Virus record (IMG/VR): IMGVR_UViG_3300023174_000039
Span: 267,655 to 331,654 of that record
Origin: a virus
Length of the DNA: 64,000 nucleotides
Direction: 5' to 3' (one strand)
The notes under the pieces: model-generated
What the model was told of the DNA's origin: nothing
What the model saw: the letters and a program-made list of their open reading frames with translations, nothing else
Database searches by the model: none
Position numbers and translations under genes: made by a program
Shown here: one piece after another, positions 26,060 through 35,361 of the stretch
Layout of the letters: every line of letters begins with the position of its first letter
How positions within the stretch are numbered: position 1 is the stretch's first letter

Positions 26060-27395
26060 TGCTTTGTAACGAGGCATTAAATCGGCGAATGTTTTCAATT
26101 TCGTTATCTAATAATTCAATCAATGCTTGAGCGTTTGCGATTGCCAATTCAGCTCGGGTACTAAGTGTTTTAGAAGTAGTTGCTACTGAAATTGCTACTG
26201 CGGCCAAACTGTCAACGACTGGAGTAATTTCGGACTTTAATGCTGTTATTCGTGCTTCTCTAGCGTCAACTGTGTCTGACAACATGGGTTCAGCAATGAT
26301 AGCATTGGCCTTGGACTCAACATCACTGAGTTGCATATACAATGTTTTTAGTTCTTGTTCAGCAGCTGGGTCAGGTGTACCTTTGTTATAGTTTAAACTG
26401 GGGATCTTATCGTTTCCAACTACTCTACCAACGGCAGCATTAAGAGTTGTTCTGTTAACAGTCCCCACTGATCCAGTGATCTGTTTGATGTTCAATGTCT
26501 CGTTAGCCAGTTTCTCATCAACTAGATTTACTGCAAACGATGCATCTTTAGCTGTTTGGTTGAACTTTGACAGTAGACCCGAACTTAACGTTGATGTTTG
26601 TCCTGTTGCCCAGGCCAGAGTTGCAGTAACATCTTTGGCTGCGTTTAATGCAACTCCTCCGAGCACTGTTGCAGATAATTTATCTATAGGCAACCCCAAT
26701 GATTTAACTTGATCTAATCCTGTGGTCATGAGACTCTGTTGTACTTTGCTTTGCGCTGCCGGGTTGTTTAACATATTCTGAACTTGGTTAATTCCATCTT
26801 TACCAGTCCATACCGAAGGGCTGTTCAACACACTGGTTATAGAATTTTGTCCCGTGGAAACATATTTGGCTGTCATGCCTGGCTTGATGTATCCTGCTTT
26901 TTCTAACTGCCCAACATCAAGTCCAAAATTGCCGGCACCCCCAAGATTACTCACAATTGATGATGGTTGAGCCAATAACTTACTTGCCTGAGCAAGGGTA
27001 CCAGTGACCTGTGAAGGATTTAGATTTCCAATGCTAGCAAGTGCTGGTAATTCTTTAACAAAGTTTCCTGGATTTATACCAGCAGTAATTCCTGTTTTAC
27101 TGAGTGCAGATGTTATTCCATTGGTTGCTTTGGAAACTGATGCTCCTATACTGCTTATACCTGAAGTCAACTGAGATTGTGCTGATTTCAACCCATCAGC
27201 CACTTGACTTGCCGCATTTAGTACGTCACCTGATTTAAATCCTGTTAGGCCGCCTGTTTTGACTTGTTTTTCAAATATAGCCTGCGCTTGTGCCTGTGTC
27301 AAAGTGCTGGGTCCAGAAATTTTAAATGTTTTTGCACTGTCGGCATCTGCTGGTGCGCCCGGCACCTGATCAATATTGAATGTAAATGTTCCCAT
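26055..27395 (-). CDS. Helical baseplate-block protein, unknown function
   Basis: 446 residues, rich in Ala, Ser, Thr and Gln, mostly helical and without cysteine. The N-terminus holds LTQAQAQAIFEKQVKTGGLTG, and a middle segment (LEKAGYIKPGM ... WTGKDGINQVQNML) resembles helical repeats seen in baseplate-linked proteins of aquatic phages (from memory). The last 100 residues look like long amphipathic helices. It lies between the hub spike and gp25, with only one base between its start and the gp5 stop, so it is probably a baseplate or hub component; no specific function can be named. Confidence 0.6.
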   Translation of the reverse strand: MGTFTFNIDQVPGAPADADSAKTFKISGPSTLTQAQAQAIFEKQVKTGGLTGFKSGDVLNAASQVADGLKSAQSQLTSGISSIGASVSKATNGITSALSKTGITAGINPGNFVKELPALASIGNLNPSQVTGTLAQASKLLAQPSSIVSNLGGAGNFGLDVGQLEKAGYIKPGMTAKYVSTGQNSITSVLNSPSVWTGKDGINQVQNMLNNPAAQSKVQQSLMTTGLDQVKSLGLPIDKLSATVLGGVALNAAKDVTATLAWATGQTSTLSSGLLSKFNQTAKDASFAVNLVDEKLANETLNIKQITGSVGTVNRTTLNAAVGRVVGNDKIPSLNYNKGTPDPAAEQELKTLYMQLSDVESKANAIIAEPMLSDTVDAREARITALKSEITPVVDSLAAVAISVATTSKTLSTRAELAIANAQALIELLDNEIENIRRFNASLQSI

Positions 27396-27396
27396 G

Positions 27397-28896
27397 TTAT
27401 TCTGCCTGTATTTCTACGCCTTCAGGAACAGGTTCTGCTCCTGGTGGAGGTGGTGGTTTACCTTCTTCAAGACTCAGCTTGACATCAACCCCTTCGTTGT
27501 GATAACTGTAGGGTTCGTGTGTGGGTGCTCTGCTCACAATACTTTCAAGTCCGTCTGCTAGAGTTTGCCAACCTTTACTGGTGTCAAACTCTGTGTCGTC
27601 CATGGTGGTTTTAACCACGGGCTTGGGTGCTGTTACTGAGGCTGCTGATGGCCCGTTCAAATCAATACCACCAGCTGAGAATATCAGCGTACTACCACCT
27701 TTCCAGGAACCGTTTGAACTATCTAACGCAAGTGATCCATCTGCTTTGACTCCAATGTAACTCTTGCTGTACAAGGTTAAATTTTCCTGTGCTGTAGCAG
27801 TCAAATTCATTTCTGCTTCTAATGTGATATTTTCTTTGGATTTGGCAGTGATGTTACGACCTGCATACATGTTGATATCTCGGTCGGCATGAAGATTGAT
27901 ATCTCCACGGGTGCGAACATTTACAGAGTTTGTGGCAAACACATCCACAGTGCCTTCAGATCCAAACTCCAACCATGTGAGTCCATTGGCATGTGTGATA
28001 TAAAAGAAATCGCCCGAATCACTCATGGTAATTTGATGACCCTTGGCAGTTCGCAAACGGAACAATGCATTATCGCCGTCTTGATTACCGTCGTCCATGA
28101 CCAATGTATGGCCGCCCATGCGTCCAATAACTTTGACATCTTGTGGTTTTAGTGTGCCCGCATCAATGCGATCTCTAATCTCACCTGGTTTGATACCGCC
28201 TTGGTAAATGGCAACACCTGGAGTACTGACACCAAATACTGCACTAGGCGATTCTCGTTGACAGCTACTGGCAATTGGGCCGCGCTCGGGGTCATTTATT
28301 AGACCTTGTTGGAATAGCGCGGCGGCCACAACACTGTGGACTGGCTTGGACTGTTCAAAGAAACGTGGATTGTTGATTACCCCAAGATTAGTGTCGTTGA
28401 TTTCAGTTACAGGTGCTTGACTAGCATCTGCTAGATACACTTTTTGGTTTTCGTTTTGTGCCACAAAATTTGTTGCAGAGCCAATTGCAGGGATCATGTG
28501 GTTGATACCTTGTTCAGGTACTACACCAATGTAATAACCTTGATCTCGATCACCGTTGATAAAGATACAAACTACGGTGACTCCCAGATCTGGCGGTGTG
28601 AACCACATACCATAACTGTTTCTGTTGCCAGGATATGTGCCTGGACCTGTGCTGGTTCCTGACTTAGGTGTGGCGCCATAAAAACTAGGCAAATAATCCA
28701 CTGTGGTCCACTTGGTTTCGTCAGTCATGTTGCCATCGTTGAAGTTGGTAATGAATACTTGTAGTCTCCCTGCTCGTGTGGGGTCAATGTTGTTCATTAC
28801 TATGCCCAAAAACGGACCGTTCTCTGATGGGTATCCGCCACGGTCTAATTTATAATTCCCGGGACGTCCACGACTGCGTTGTGTATTTTCTGCCAT
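27397..28896 (-). CDS. gp5: gp5-like baseplate hub spike (no lysozyme domain seen)
   Basis: 499 residues. The N-terminal 140 residues form an OB-fold-like region (FLGIVMNNIDPTRAGRLQVF, later DLGVTVVCIFINGDRDQGYYIG) as in gp5 and VgrG. From about residue 330 a run of alternating octapeptide-like repeats (INLHADRDINMYAGRNITAK, then NITLEAEMNLTATAQENLTL) is the triple-stranded beta-helix needle. The chain ends with a Pro-rich tail (KPPPPPGAEP). T4 gp5 carries a lysozyme domain between OB fold and needle; here the middle region has no recognisable lysozyme motif. Good Shine-Dalgarno (AAGGACC). Confidence 0.85.
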   Translation of the reverse strand: MAENTQRSRGRPGNYKLDRGGYPSENGPFLGIVMNNIDPTRAGRLQVFITNFNDGNMTDETKWTTVDYLPSFYGATPKSGTSTGPGTYPGNRNSYGMWFTPPDLGVTVVCIFINGDRDQGYYIGVVPEQGINHMIPAIGSATNFVAQNENQKVYLADASQAPVTEINDTNLGVINNPRFFEQSKPVHSVVAAALFQQGLINDPERGPIASSCQRESPSAVFGVSTPGVAIYQGGIKPGEIRDRIDAGTLKPQDVKVIGRMGGHTLVMDDGNQDGDNALFRLRTAKGHQITMSDSGDFFYITHANGLTWLEFGSEGTVDVFATNSVNVRTRGDINLHADRDINMYAGRNITAKSKENITLEAEMNLTATAQENLTLYSKSYIGVKADGSLALDSSNGSWKGGSTLIFSAGGIDLNGPSAASVTAPKPVVKTTMDDTEFDTSKGWQTLADGLESIVSRAPTHEPYSYHNEGVDVKLSLEEGKPPPPPGAEPVPEGVEIQAE

Positions 28897-28905
28897 TATA
28901 GGTCC

Positions 28906-31900
28906 TTAGAAGTCTTTCTCTATAGTTTGTGGATTTGAATCAGTTTGTAGTTCAGCATTGGCATCAATCATGTTTTGATCTACGCCCATTTTAGGTGGTG
29001 CTAAAAACGCATTCAAACCAATGTCTTGGCCGTCACTGCTGGTTGTAGAATTTTGTTGCGGTCCTGGTGCTGAATCATCATTGGGTGTGGTGCTGGTAAT
29101 AGATGCACTGGCAGTATTAGAATTATTAACTTCTGCTTCTATCTCTGCCTTTGTCTTGCCACCAGTTTTATTTGTTGATGTGCTGTCTTCAGATCTACTG
29201 CTAGCACCATCATTGCCAACACTGTTGCTTGGTTGCGTTACTGCATTCTTCAAATTTTCAGTTGGATACAGATACAATGATCCATCAATGGTTTGTTCAA
29301 ATCTACCTTGACGAAATTCTGAAGTACACTTGATTGCCTGGTACACATAGCTGTTTATAGGTTTACGTGGGCCGCCTTCTTTTCCATACGGGTTAGCAAG
29401 TCCTGTGTTTAAATTGTAGTCTTGTGGCTTTTGCCATTCAATGGAAAACATCACCTGCTGCGAATCAAAATTTATAGTGCCGTCAGGTAAAAACCCACCG
29501 TAATAAAAATTGCCAATGCCAACTCCGCTAGATACACTGCCTTGTTGTATCCATCCTGGATCACCAACAATTTTTATTTTGCCTTTGGCCAAGTCACTGG
29601 GGCTGTACAAAGACTCTGCCGCATTGGCACTGACTTCATTGGCATCTAACTCGGCACCTGATCGTGTTTGATCACTTGCAGCCTGGTAAGAATATTTTGT
29701 TAGTTCTCTCATACTACTGGTATATTTTTGTCGTAGTTTCTTAAGGTTGTTGTTGCCAGGTTCTTTACCACTTACTGTCATGTTATACAAGTGATTGAAT
29801 GTGGCTTGGTAGTCAATCACATCTGTGTTTTCTCCAGTGAACCAGTAAAGATATTGTTTGTGTACTCCCAAGAACTTGGGAATAGGATAGAACTTGCTGT
29901 TGAAGTTTTGTATGATGTACGGACTGATAATGTATCTAATGGTATAAGAATAATCGTTGCGCTTGTAATCATATTTGCCAGGAATTGCTTCCATGGTAAT
30001 TTCAAACCAATTTAAATTTGCAGTTGCCGGAACTTTGTTTTCAGACGAGTTGTCATCTTCTCCGTCTTTGTTTATTTTTTCTACGTTGGGAGTCTCTGAG
30101 TTTTGTATTGCTGCCTGCTTGTAGATATAACTGCTGTTGCGAATGGTCAAATCAATAGCTTGCAGTATTTGTTGACCTGCAGTTACATTGAAATTTCTTA
30201 CATTGTTGTCAGTGCGTTGTCTAGCAGTGTCTTTGCTCTTGGGATCCTTGGCTGCGGCTGGAGACATAGGAGTTGCACTTTGGTTTTTTACTTTACCAGG
30301 CAAAGTAATCAATGCATCTCTAATGGCTTCAGCTCCATTGGTAAACACAATTTCGTATGTGTCTGGTACTTGATAAATTCCTTTGGCTACTAGTTCGGCC
30401 TGAAGTTCATTCATGGCACCCATAAGTCCGGCAGTGATGGTTTTCTTAGGAGTTGGCGCCGCACTGGCTTTGGCTGGGCTGGGCAGTGCTACTCCAGTTA
30501 CCGAGTTTAGACCGCCAGTTGCGCTGTCTGTACGTCTTGGATCGTTTGCATTACGCCCGCCGGCTGCCGCTGCATTTTGTCTTGTTAGCCGAGCAGTTTC
30601 AGCATTGCTTTGATTGCTGTTTGTAGGAGTAGTTGTGGTACTTGCTCCGGGGTTTGACGTAGTAGTTGCACCAGTTCCGTATTTGGCCGACCCGCCAAGC
30701 AATCCGCTTACAGTTGAATCTGACAGTTCTATATCATAAGGAACAGTGCCACGTGCGGTTGTACCGGCAATCAACTGTCCCACTGGTCCACATTCAAAAT
30801 CATAGCTTACCAACTTGTTGCTCACACCCCAGTTGATTTTTTTAATAATAAAAGGAATAAACTTTTCACAAATGGCATTGGGGTCACTCAGTCCGTCTTT
30901 GCCTTTGGCACCTGGTCGTATCAAGTTACCTGCTTCGTCATATCCATACCAACGTATGACCATGAGATATTGTGCGGCTGTGTAGTTAACTGCACCTGTA
31001 GAATCTCTGGGTGCTTGATCTTGTACAGCTTGGTATAATCTGTCAATTAGTGTGATGCCACCAGGTTCAATTACAGTGAACTTCATGTTGGTAACCATGT
31101 GCGCTGCATTGGTTTGCTTGCCTGGAAACTGATTTTCAACGGTGATACTTTCAATATAAAAGTCATCCGCAAAAAATGGATTACGTCCAGCATCTGGATC
31201 TTTGGCTCCAGGGGTAGCAATTGCTGACGATGTGTCTACACCCGGAGTAGGGTCTCCAGCATTCAAATTACTTGTACTGGCACTTGATAGCGCACCTTTA
31301 GCTCCCCCAACATTGGTAGGTGCTCCGCCAGATTGGAACAGCAAATTGTAGCCGTTGACTTTCTTTTGTTTGCTTTGTATTAGTGCTTGGTACTGTGCCG
31401 GTGTCATCAAATACACCGAAGCATTATATGTTGAACTAGCAAACTTGGCTAGAATATTAGGCTGAGGAACAATAGGTTGTGGATCGTTAAACCCATTGTT
31501 AGTTTTTACAGATTGTGTTTCGGGTGTTGGGGGAATATTATCGTCAACTTGCCCGTTGCCAGCAGTGGTTGGTGTGATTGGAGCACCGGTAGAACTTCCA
31601 TTGGCTTCGCTGCCAATATTGGTATTAGTATCAGAATTAAGATTAAATGTTGTTGTATTTGCACCTGTGTTTGTGTTTGTGTTTGTGTTTGTATTTGCAC
31701 CTGTGTTTGTGTTTGTGTTTGTGTTTGTATTTGCACCTGTGGTCACAAAACCATCACCAGTGTTTACCGGAGGAACTGGCATTGCTTGTCCAGACACTCC
31801 CTCATAGGTAGCTTGTGTGGTATTAAACGTTTTAGTAGCTTGATCAGTTCCTGCACTTGCAACTCCCACATCAGGCTGAGTGGCATTTGTAGGAGTGGTT

Positions 31901-32208
31901 GTTGCTGGAGGCGTTGTTACACGCCCGTCAGGACCTGCTTGCAATGGCGGCGGCTTGTTGGAATTGTTTGTTGCATCATCGTTGACTGTTTTACCAGCAG
32001 ATTCTCCTGGGGTTGTTTGAATAGAATTTAGTTGTGCTTCCAGTGCTCTAATTTGCCCAGGAATAGTGGCAACTTCGGTAGTGTATCTTGCTATGATAGC
32101 CTGATTGCTTTGTAAACTTTTGTTTAATGTAGAAAGGCCATTTTGAGCAACACGATAGCGATCCTGAAGGGCGGCAATCTGTTGTTGAATTTGTGCCGAG
32201 GTAGCCAT
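28906..32208 (-). CDS. Baseplate hub-like protein with low-complexity N-terminus
   Basis: 1100 residues in three zones. Residues 1-65 are a coiled coil. About 70-330 are disordered and Thr/Asn/Pro-rich, including NTNTNTNTGA repeats from a 36-bp DNA tandem repeat. From about 345 onward are structured parts: FFADDFYIESITVENQFPG, a WYGYDEAGN segment, a KYDYKRNDYSYTIRYIISPY segment and KIVGDPGWIQQG, the last typical of phage hub proteins of the gp27 kind (inference). The last 35 residues carry GVDQNMIDANAELQ, a motif repeated five times in the neighbouring 917-aa protein. Three bases separate it from the gp53-like gene. Probably the hub ring that holds the spike. Confidence 0.6.
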   Translation of the reverse strand: MATSAQIQQQIAALQDRYRVAQNGLSTLNKSLQSNQAIIARYTTEVATIPGQIRALEAQLNSIQTTPGESAGKTVNDDATNNSNKPPPLQAGPDGRVTTPPATTTPTNATQPDVGVASAGTDQATKTFNTTQATYEGVSGQAMPVPPVNTGDGFVTTGANTNTNTNTNTGANTNTNTNTNTGANTTTFNLNSDTNTNIGSEANGSSTGAPITPTTAGNGQVDDNIPPTPETQSVKTNNGFNDPQPIVPQPNILAKFASSTYNASVYLMTPAQYQALIQSKQKKVNGYNLLFQSGGAPTNVGGAKGALSSASTSNLNAGDPTPGVDTSSAIATPGAKDPDAGRNPFFADDFYIESITVENQFPGKQTNAAHMVTNMKFTVIEPGGITLIDRLYQAVQDQAPRDSTGAVNYTAAQYLMVIRWYGYDEAGNLIRPGAKGKDGLSDPNAICEKFIPFIIKKINWGVSNKLVSYDFECGPVGQLIAGTTARGTVPYDIELSDSTVSGLLGGSAKYGTGATTTSNPGASTTTTPTNSNQSNAETARLTRQNAAAAGGRNANDPRRTDSATGGLNSVTGVALPSPAKASAAPTPKKTITAGLMGAMNELQAELVAKGIYQVPDTYEIVFTNGAEAIRDALITLPGKVKNQSATPMSPAAAKDPKSKDTARQRTDNNVRNFNVTAGQQILQAIDLTIRNSSYIYKQAAIQNSETPNVEKINKDGEDDNSSENKVPATANLNWFEITMEAIPGKYDYKRNDYSYTIRYIISPYIIQNFNSKFYPIPKFLGVHKQYLYWFTGENTDVIDYQATFNHLYNMTVSGKEPGNNNLKKLRQKYTSSMRELTKYSYQAASDQTRSGAELDANEVSANAAESLYSPSDLAKGKIKIVGDPGWIQQGSVSSGVGIGNFYYGGFLPDGTINFDSQQVMFSIEWQKPQDYNLNTGLANPYGKEGGPRKPINSYVYQAIKCTSEFRQGRFEQTIDGSLYLYPTENLKNAVTQPSNSVGNDGASSRSEDSTSTNKTGGKTKAEIEAEVNNSNTASASITSTTPNDDSAPGPQQNSTTSSDGQDIGLNAFLAPPKMGVDQNMIDANAELQTDSNPQTIEKDF
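28948..28985 (-). other. Single VDQN...DAN motif copy at the hub protein C-terminus
   Basis: Encodes VDQNMIDANAELQ at about residues 1075-1087, matching the five copies found in the 917-aa protein at 33608-34034. Confidence 0.7.
31661..31740. repeat. 36-bp tandem repeat with TGTTTG microsatellite
   Basis: Two full copies of a 36-bp unit starting at 31661 and 31697, plus the start of a third at 31733. Each holds four TGTTTG-type hexamers. On the coding (minus) strand the unit gives the disordered GANTNTNTNTNT linker of the hub-like protein. Such a tract is prone to slippage in multiples of 6 bp, which keeps the frame. Confidence 0.85.
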
Positions 32209-32211
32209 TGA

Positions 32212-32511
32212 TTAAAACCCCAGTGATGTTTTGAGAGTGTTGAGTTTAGGCAAGTAAATTTTTACACCTGACTTAAAATCCAACGGTGGTGCTGTGAGTG
32301 TGTTAGGGTTGCGTTGATAAAATACCCACCACAAGGCAGCATCTTGGTACAAGTCAAATGCCAACAGGTCTGGTCGATACTGGTATGTTTGATTGATGAT
32401 AAATTCCAGGTCATCAGTTTCTTTGGGAATAGATCGGTTGACCATGACATCCAAGAAAAACTGACTATATCCAGTTTGATAGTACGGGCTTGTTGACACA
32501 TAGTTAGACAT
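32212..32511 (-). CDS. gp53: gp53-like baseplate wedge protein
   Basis: 99 residues, about half of T4 gp53 (196). The segment YRPDLLAFDLYQDAALWWVF, followed by QRNPNTL and a late IYLPKLNTL, is the gp53 pattern, related to LysM-like tail proteins with a 'D-x-LA-x-x-Y-x-D-x-x-LWW' motif. gp53 joins neighbouring wedges around the hub. It starts right at the stop of the 917-aa gene (shared base) and is followed after 3 nt by the hub-like gene. Confidence 0.75.
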   Translation of the reverse strand: MSNYVSTSPYYQTGYSQFFLDVMVNRSIPKETDDLEFIINQTYQYRPDLLAFDLYQDAALWWVFYQRNPNTLTAPPLDFKSGVKIYLPKLNTLKTSLGF

Positions 32512-35264
32512 TACCAGAATCCTCCTTTGATCAACGCACCCGATGCAAATTCTTTCATGTTGAACTGTGTGCTCACTTGACTGCGTGTGTTGATTGGCAG
32601 CAGAGTAATACTGAGTTCAATCTTGGTTGGCACATAGGTTGCCTGCGAAGTGTTATTGACGTTTTGATTTATCATACCTGGAGTTGGCGGAGTTGCTGTA
32701 GCACCCACTGGGGGTTTGGTTGGTGTTCCTAACAATCGTGTTAGGCTAGCAGATCCAGCATTGGCCGCAATAGCACCTGTTCGGGCACGTTGTGTTAACA
32801 AATTTGTACCATAGTTGTTGGGTGCATTTGCTCTTATATAGTCAACATCAGGCGGTAGGCTGTAGTTAAACTGCGATACCACACACGGATGCTGATTAAA
32901 CTGGTACGCACCCAGGCCACTTAGATAAGTCAGCGGGGGCGGTGCACCGCGATATGCATCTTTGGCACCGTAGAACATTTTGGTTACACTGCGGAAGAAG
33001 TGAATTACTGCTAACAAGTAGGCGGCTTCTTGTGTGTCTTGTGCGGTAAATGTAGCACGAATATTGATGTCATTCACGCGGCTGTTCTTGTAGAAGTATC
33101 CACGGAAGTTTGAGTGTGTGAGATCATACATTTCATAGTTGGCATTGTATGATGTTTCAATTGACGGAGTGTAAGGGAATATCACACCATCGGTGTCGTA
33201 TAAGGGTTTTAATATGCCTGCTTCGGCACCATCTTTGCCGGCTTTGTACAGGTAGTTTGCCCCAGGTGCCAGTTGCAATCGCACACGCCAATCTGAACTG
33301 GCAGGCTGTTTGTAACGTGCTTGTAGTGTGGCTTGGTTCAGTGCATTATTTTTAGCGGCTGCAGTTTCGGCAGCATCTCGATCAGCATTGATTTGATCTT
33401 GTATAGGGCCTGTGGTTCCATCATCAGCGGCGGCACCCAGTGCTGGATCAGTTTTAGAGTCAACATTGGTGGCTTCATATTGTTCGGCACCTTCAGCAGC
33501 GGCAGCTGCCAATTCAGCATCAACTTCTTCCGGCGATAACAGCGGCGGTTCTTCTAGTGCGTTTTCATTGGCACGAACTTGTTCATCAACTCCGGCAAAT
33601 TCATCTACAGCTTCTGGATCAAAGTGCTGAGGTTCTGCATTGGCGTCAATAAGATTTTGATCAACTATAGAGTTTTGAGGGTCTGCATTAGCGTCAACAA
33701 AATTCTGGTCAACTGCTTGCGGATCAAAACTTTGAGGTGCTGCATTAGCGTCAAGAAGATTCTGATCAACTGCTTGTGGATCAAAGTTTTCCGGCGCCGT
33801 GTTAGCGTCAATAAAGTTTTGATCAACTGCTGCTGGGTCTCTCGATTCAAACAGTGCCGCAGTTTCAGCTTCGGTCAATTCTGTTACGGTAACATCAGCT
33901 TCAACAAACGAATCAACTAAGTTTGGATCAGCACCATCAAACAATGCATTGGTTTCTTCTTCGCTGAGAATTGTTAATGTAGTTTCTGCCTGAACTTCTG
34001 CATTGGCGTCAAGAAAGTTCTGATCCACAGCAGTTTCTGGATCATTGTCGGCGACTACTAATGCATTGAGATTTTGGTTGTTAGCGGTGAATGCATCAGA
34101 GTTTTCTACAATTACTGCTTGATTTATTTCAACAGATGTCAGCTGGCGGTTATTGTTATCTGTTGCATTGTCAATGTTGGTCTGTGCTCGATCGATTACA
34201 GATGCATTTTCTGCAATTGTGGCCAGTTGTGCGGCATTGTTTGCTTCAAGTAATGCTCGTCGATCAGCAGGCAAGTTGTCATCTGCGAGTTCACGATTGT
34301 TCTGATCAATGATTGCTTGTGCTTGCCGTTGCTGTTCTTGTGCCTCTGCCAATGATTCTTGATTGGCCAAGATTGATCGATTGTTGGCTTGAATATTTTC
34401 TTCTGCTCGGGCAATTTCGGTTTGTGCACCAACAACATTTTGTAAATTTTGATCCTCGTCATCTGTTAATACAGTGTTTCCGGCCAAAAGTTTTGCGGCA
34501 TCCTGAGCAACAGCGGATGTGTCAGGTGTTGGTACTGGATTGCCCGTGGTAGTACCACTCTGTGTCACTGATGAGTTGGTGGTTTTACCTAGTCCAGAAT
34601 AATATGTACCGCCAGTTTCTTCATTGATAGCAAAGCCAGGCATCAAGTTACCATCGTCGTCATATGCAGGAAACTGACTGGGATCTGAAGAGGGCTTAAC
34701 CAGTGTTTTACTTGTTGCTGGTCCGGGATCAAAAACTGATTCGCCAATGTTGGCTACAGCCGACGGTGCAGTTGTAGAAGAAGTAGTGCCTCCTACACCT
34801 AAAATATCTTTGGCTGAACTGAATAACGATCCAACCAGTTTGGCAGTTCCTGCAGGATTGGCCACTGCCATTGCCAAGGCAGTTGCACCTGCAATATCTA
34901 ACAGTCCATTACTACTACTCATAGTTGGACCAGTTCCAGTGTTAGTTTGTACGTTGTATGGTTTTGCTTGTTTAACCCCAGAATCAACTGCTGGTGATAC
35001 TGCTTTTCCTGTGGTTCCTGCGGCCACTGCTACCTTATTGTTGGCAGCATTTAGTGCCATTTGTGCGCTTTTGACTGTGGTGCTACTGGTAGTCACAGCA
35101 TTTTGTGCCGCCGTTAATGCCGCAGTTTGTGCGGCTGTAGGAGTTCCGCCCTTGGCTGTTATAGTTGCAATTGCTTGCTGAGACGCGGCCAATGAAGCAA
35201 CTGCATTGTTATATGCTCGTTGAGCTAGCACAGCGGCATTGTTTAGTTTTGGATCGACGGCCAT
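32511..35264 (-). CDS. gp54/gp48-like tail-tube initiator with long repeat-rich N-terminus
   Basis: 917 residues. Only the last ~265 (from DWRVRLQLAPGANYLYKAG near residue 653) form a conserved domain: GVIFPYTPSIETSYNANYEM, then DLTHSNFRGYFY and AAYLLAVIHFFRSVTKMFYG. This recalls the baseplate-tube junction proteins of aquatic T4-like phages (gp48/gp54 kind; inference). The N-terminal 650 residues are Ala/Thr/Gln-rich: coiled coil at about 285-375, then five VDQN...DAN repeats at about 410-552 and an acidic stretch. T4 gp54 and gp48 are 320-364 residues, so the N-terminus is an unusual addition. A GGTAAATA late box and AGGA Shine-Dalgarno precede it. Confidence 0.6.
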   Translation of the reverse strand: MAVDPKLNNAAVLAQRAYNNAVASLAASQQAIATITAKGGTPTAAQTAALTAAQNAVTTSSTTVKSAQMALNAANNKVAVAAGTTGKAVSPAVDSGVKQAKPYNVQTNTGTGPTMSSSNGLLDIAGATALAMAVANPAGTAKLVGSLFSSAKDILGVGGTTSSTTAPSAVANIGESVFDPGPATSKTLVKPSSDPSQFPAYDDDGNLMPGFAINEETGGTYYSGLGKTTNSSVTQSGTTTGNPVPTPDTSAVAQDAAKLLAGNTVLTDDEDQNLQNVVGAQTEIARAEENIQANNRSILANQESLAEAQEQQRQAQAIIDQNNRELADDNLPADRRALLEANNAAQLATIAENASVIDRAQTNIDNATDNNNRQLTSVEINQAVIVENSDAFTANNQNLNALVVADNDPETAVDQNFLDANAEVQAETTLTILSEEETNALFDGADPNLVDSFVEADVTVTELTEAETAALFESRDPAAVDQNFIDANTAPENFDPQAVDQNLLDANAAPQSFDPQAVDQNFVDANADPQNSIVDQNLIDANAEPQHFDPEAVDEFAGVDEQVRANENALEEPPLLSPEEVDAELAAAAAEGAEQYEATNVDSKTDPALGAAADDGTTGPIQDQINADRDAAETAAAKNNALNQATLQARYKQPASSDWRVRLQLAPGANYLYKAGKDGAEAGILKPLYDTDGVIFPYTPSIETSYNANYEMYDLTHSNFRGYFYKNSRVNDINIRATFTAQDTQEAAYLLAVIHFFRSVTKMFYGAKDAYRGAPPPLTYLSGLGAYQFNQHPCVVSQFNYSLPPDVDYIRANAPNNYGTNLLTQRARTGAIAANAGSASLTRLLGTPTKPPVGATATPPTPGMINQNVNNTSQATYVPTKIELSITLLPINTRSQVSTQFNMKEFASGALIKGGFW
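33608..34034 (-). repeat. Five VDQN...DAN repeats in the 917-aa protein
   Basis: Copies read VDQNFLDANAEVQ, VDQNFIDANTAPE, VDQNLLDANAAPQ, VDQNFVDANADPQ and VDQNLIDANAEPQ, several separated by a FDPQA spacer. Three central copies are nearly contiguous with 19-residue spacing; the first lies about 60 residues ahead. The same motif occurs once at the end of the neighbouring hub-like protein. Confidence 0.85.
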
Positions 35265-35282
35265 TATTAGTTTCCTATATGT

Positions 35283-35290
35283 TATTTACC
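35283..35290 (-). promoter_or_regulatory. Late-type promoter box GGTAAATA
   Basis: Six of eight match to the consensus, 18 nt before the ATG at 35264 with TAGGA between. It stands at the head of the 31-kb baseplate block, in the divergent gap shared with gp55. Confidence 0.45.
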
Positions 35291-35333
35291 GGGTTTAAAA
35301 TGTGGGCCGTTTATCCGTAATCGCACAAACAGG

Positions 35334-35361
35334 TTGACAAATGTTGTAAATATGCTACACT
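35334..35361 (+). promoter_or_regulatory. Sigma-70-like promoter for gp55
   Basis: TTGACA at 35334-35339, a 16-nt spacer and an extended minus-10 (TGC then TACACT, 35356-35361). The expected transcript has a leader of about 24 nt with AGGAG ahead of the ATG at 35391, so early host polymerase can make the late sigma factor. Confidence 0.65.

Noticed and set aside
31477-32031. 184-aa cysteine-rich open frame (CVCVCVC) on the plus strand
   Set aside because: It is the antisense of the NTNTNT linker repeat in the hub-like gene and has no start signals.
33608-34034. Regular repeats considered as a CRISPR array
   Set aside because: Repeats are in frame inside a long gene, imperfect, and separated by coding spacers; no cas genes.
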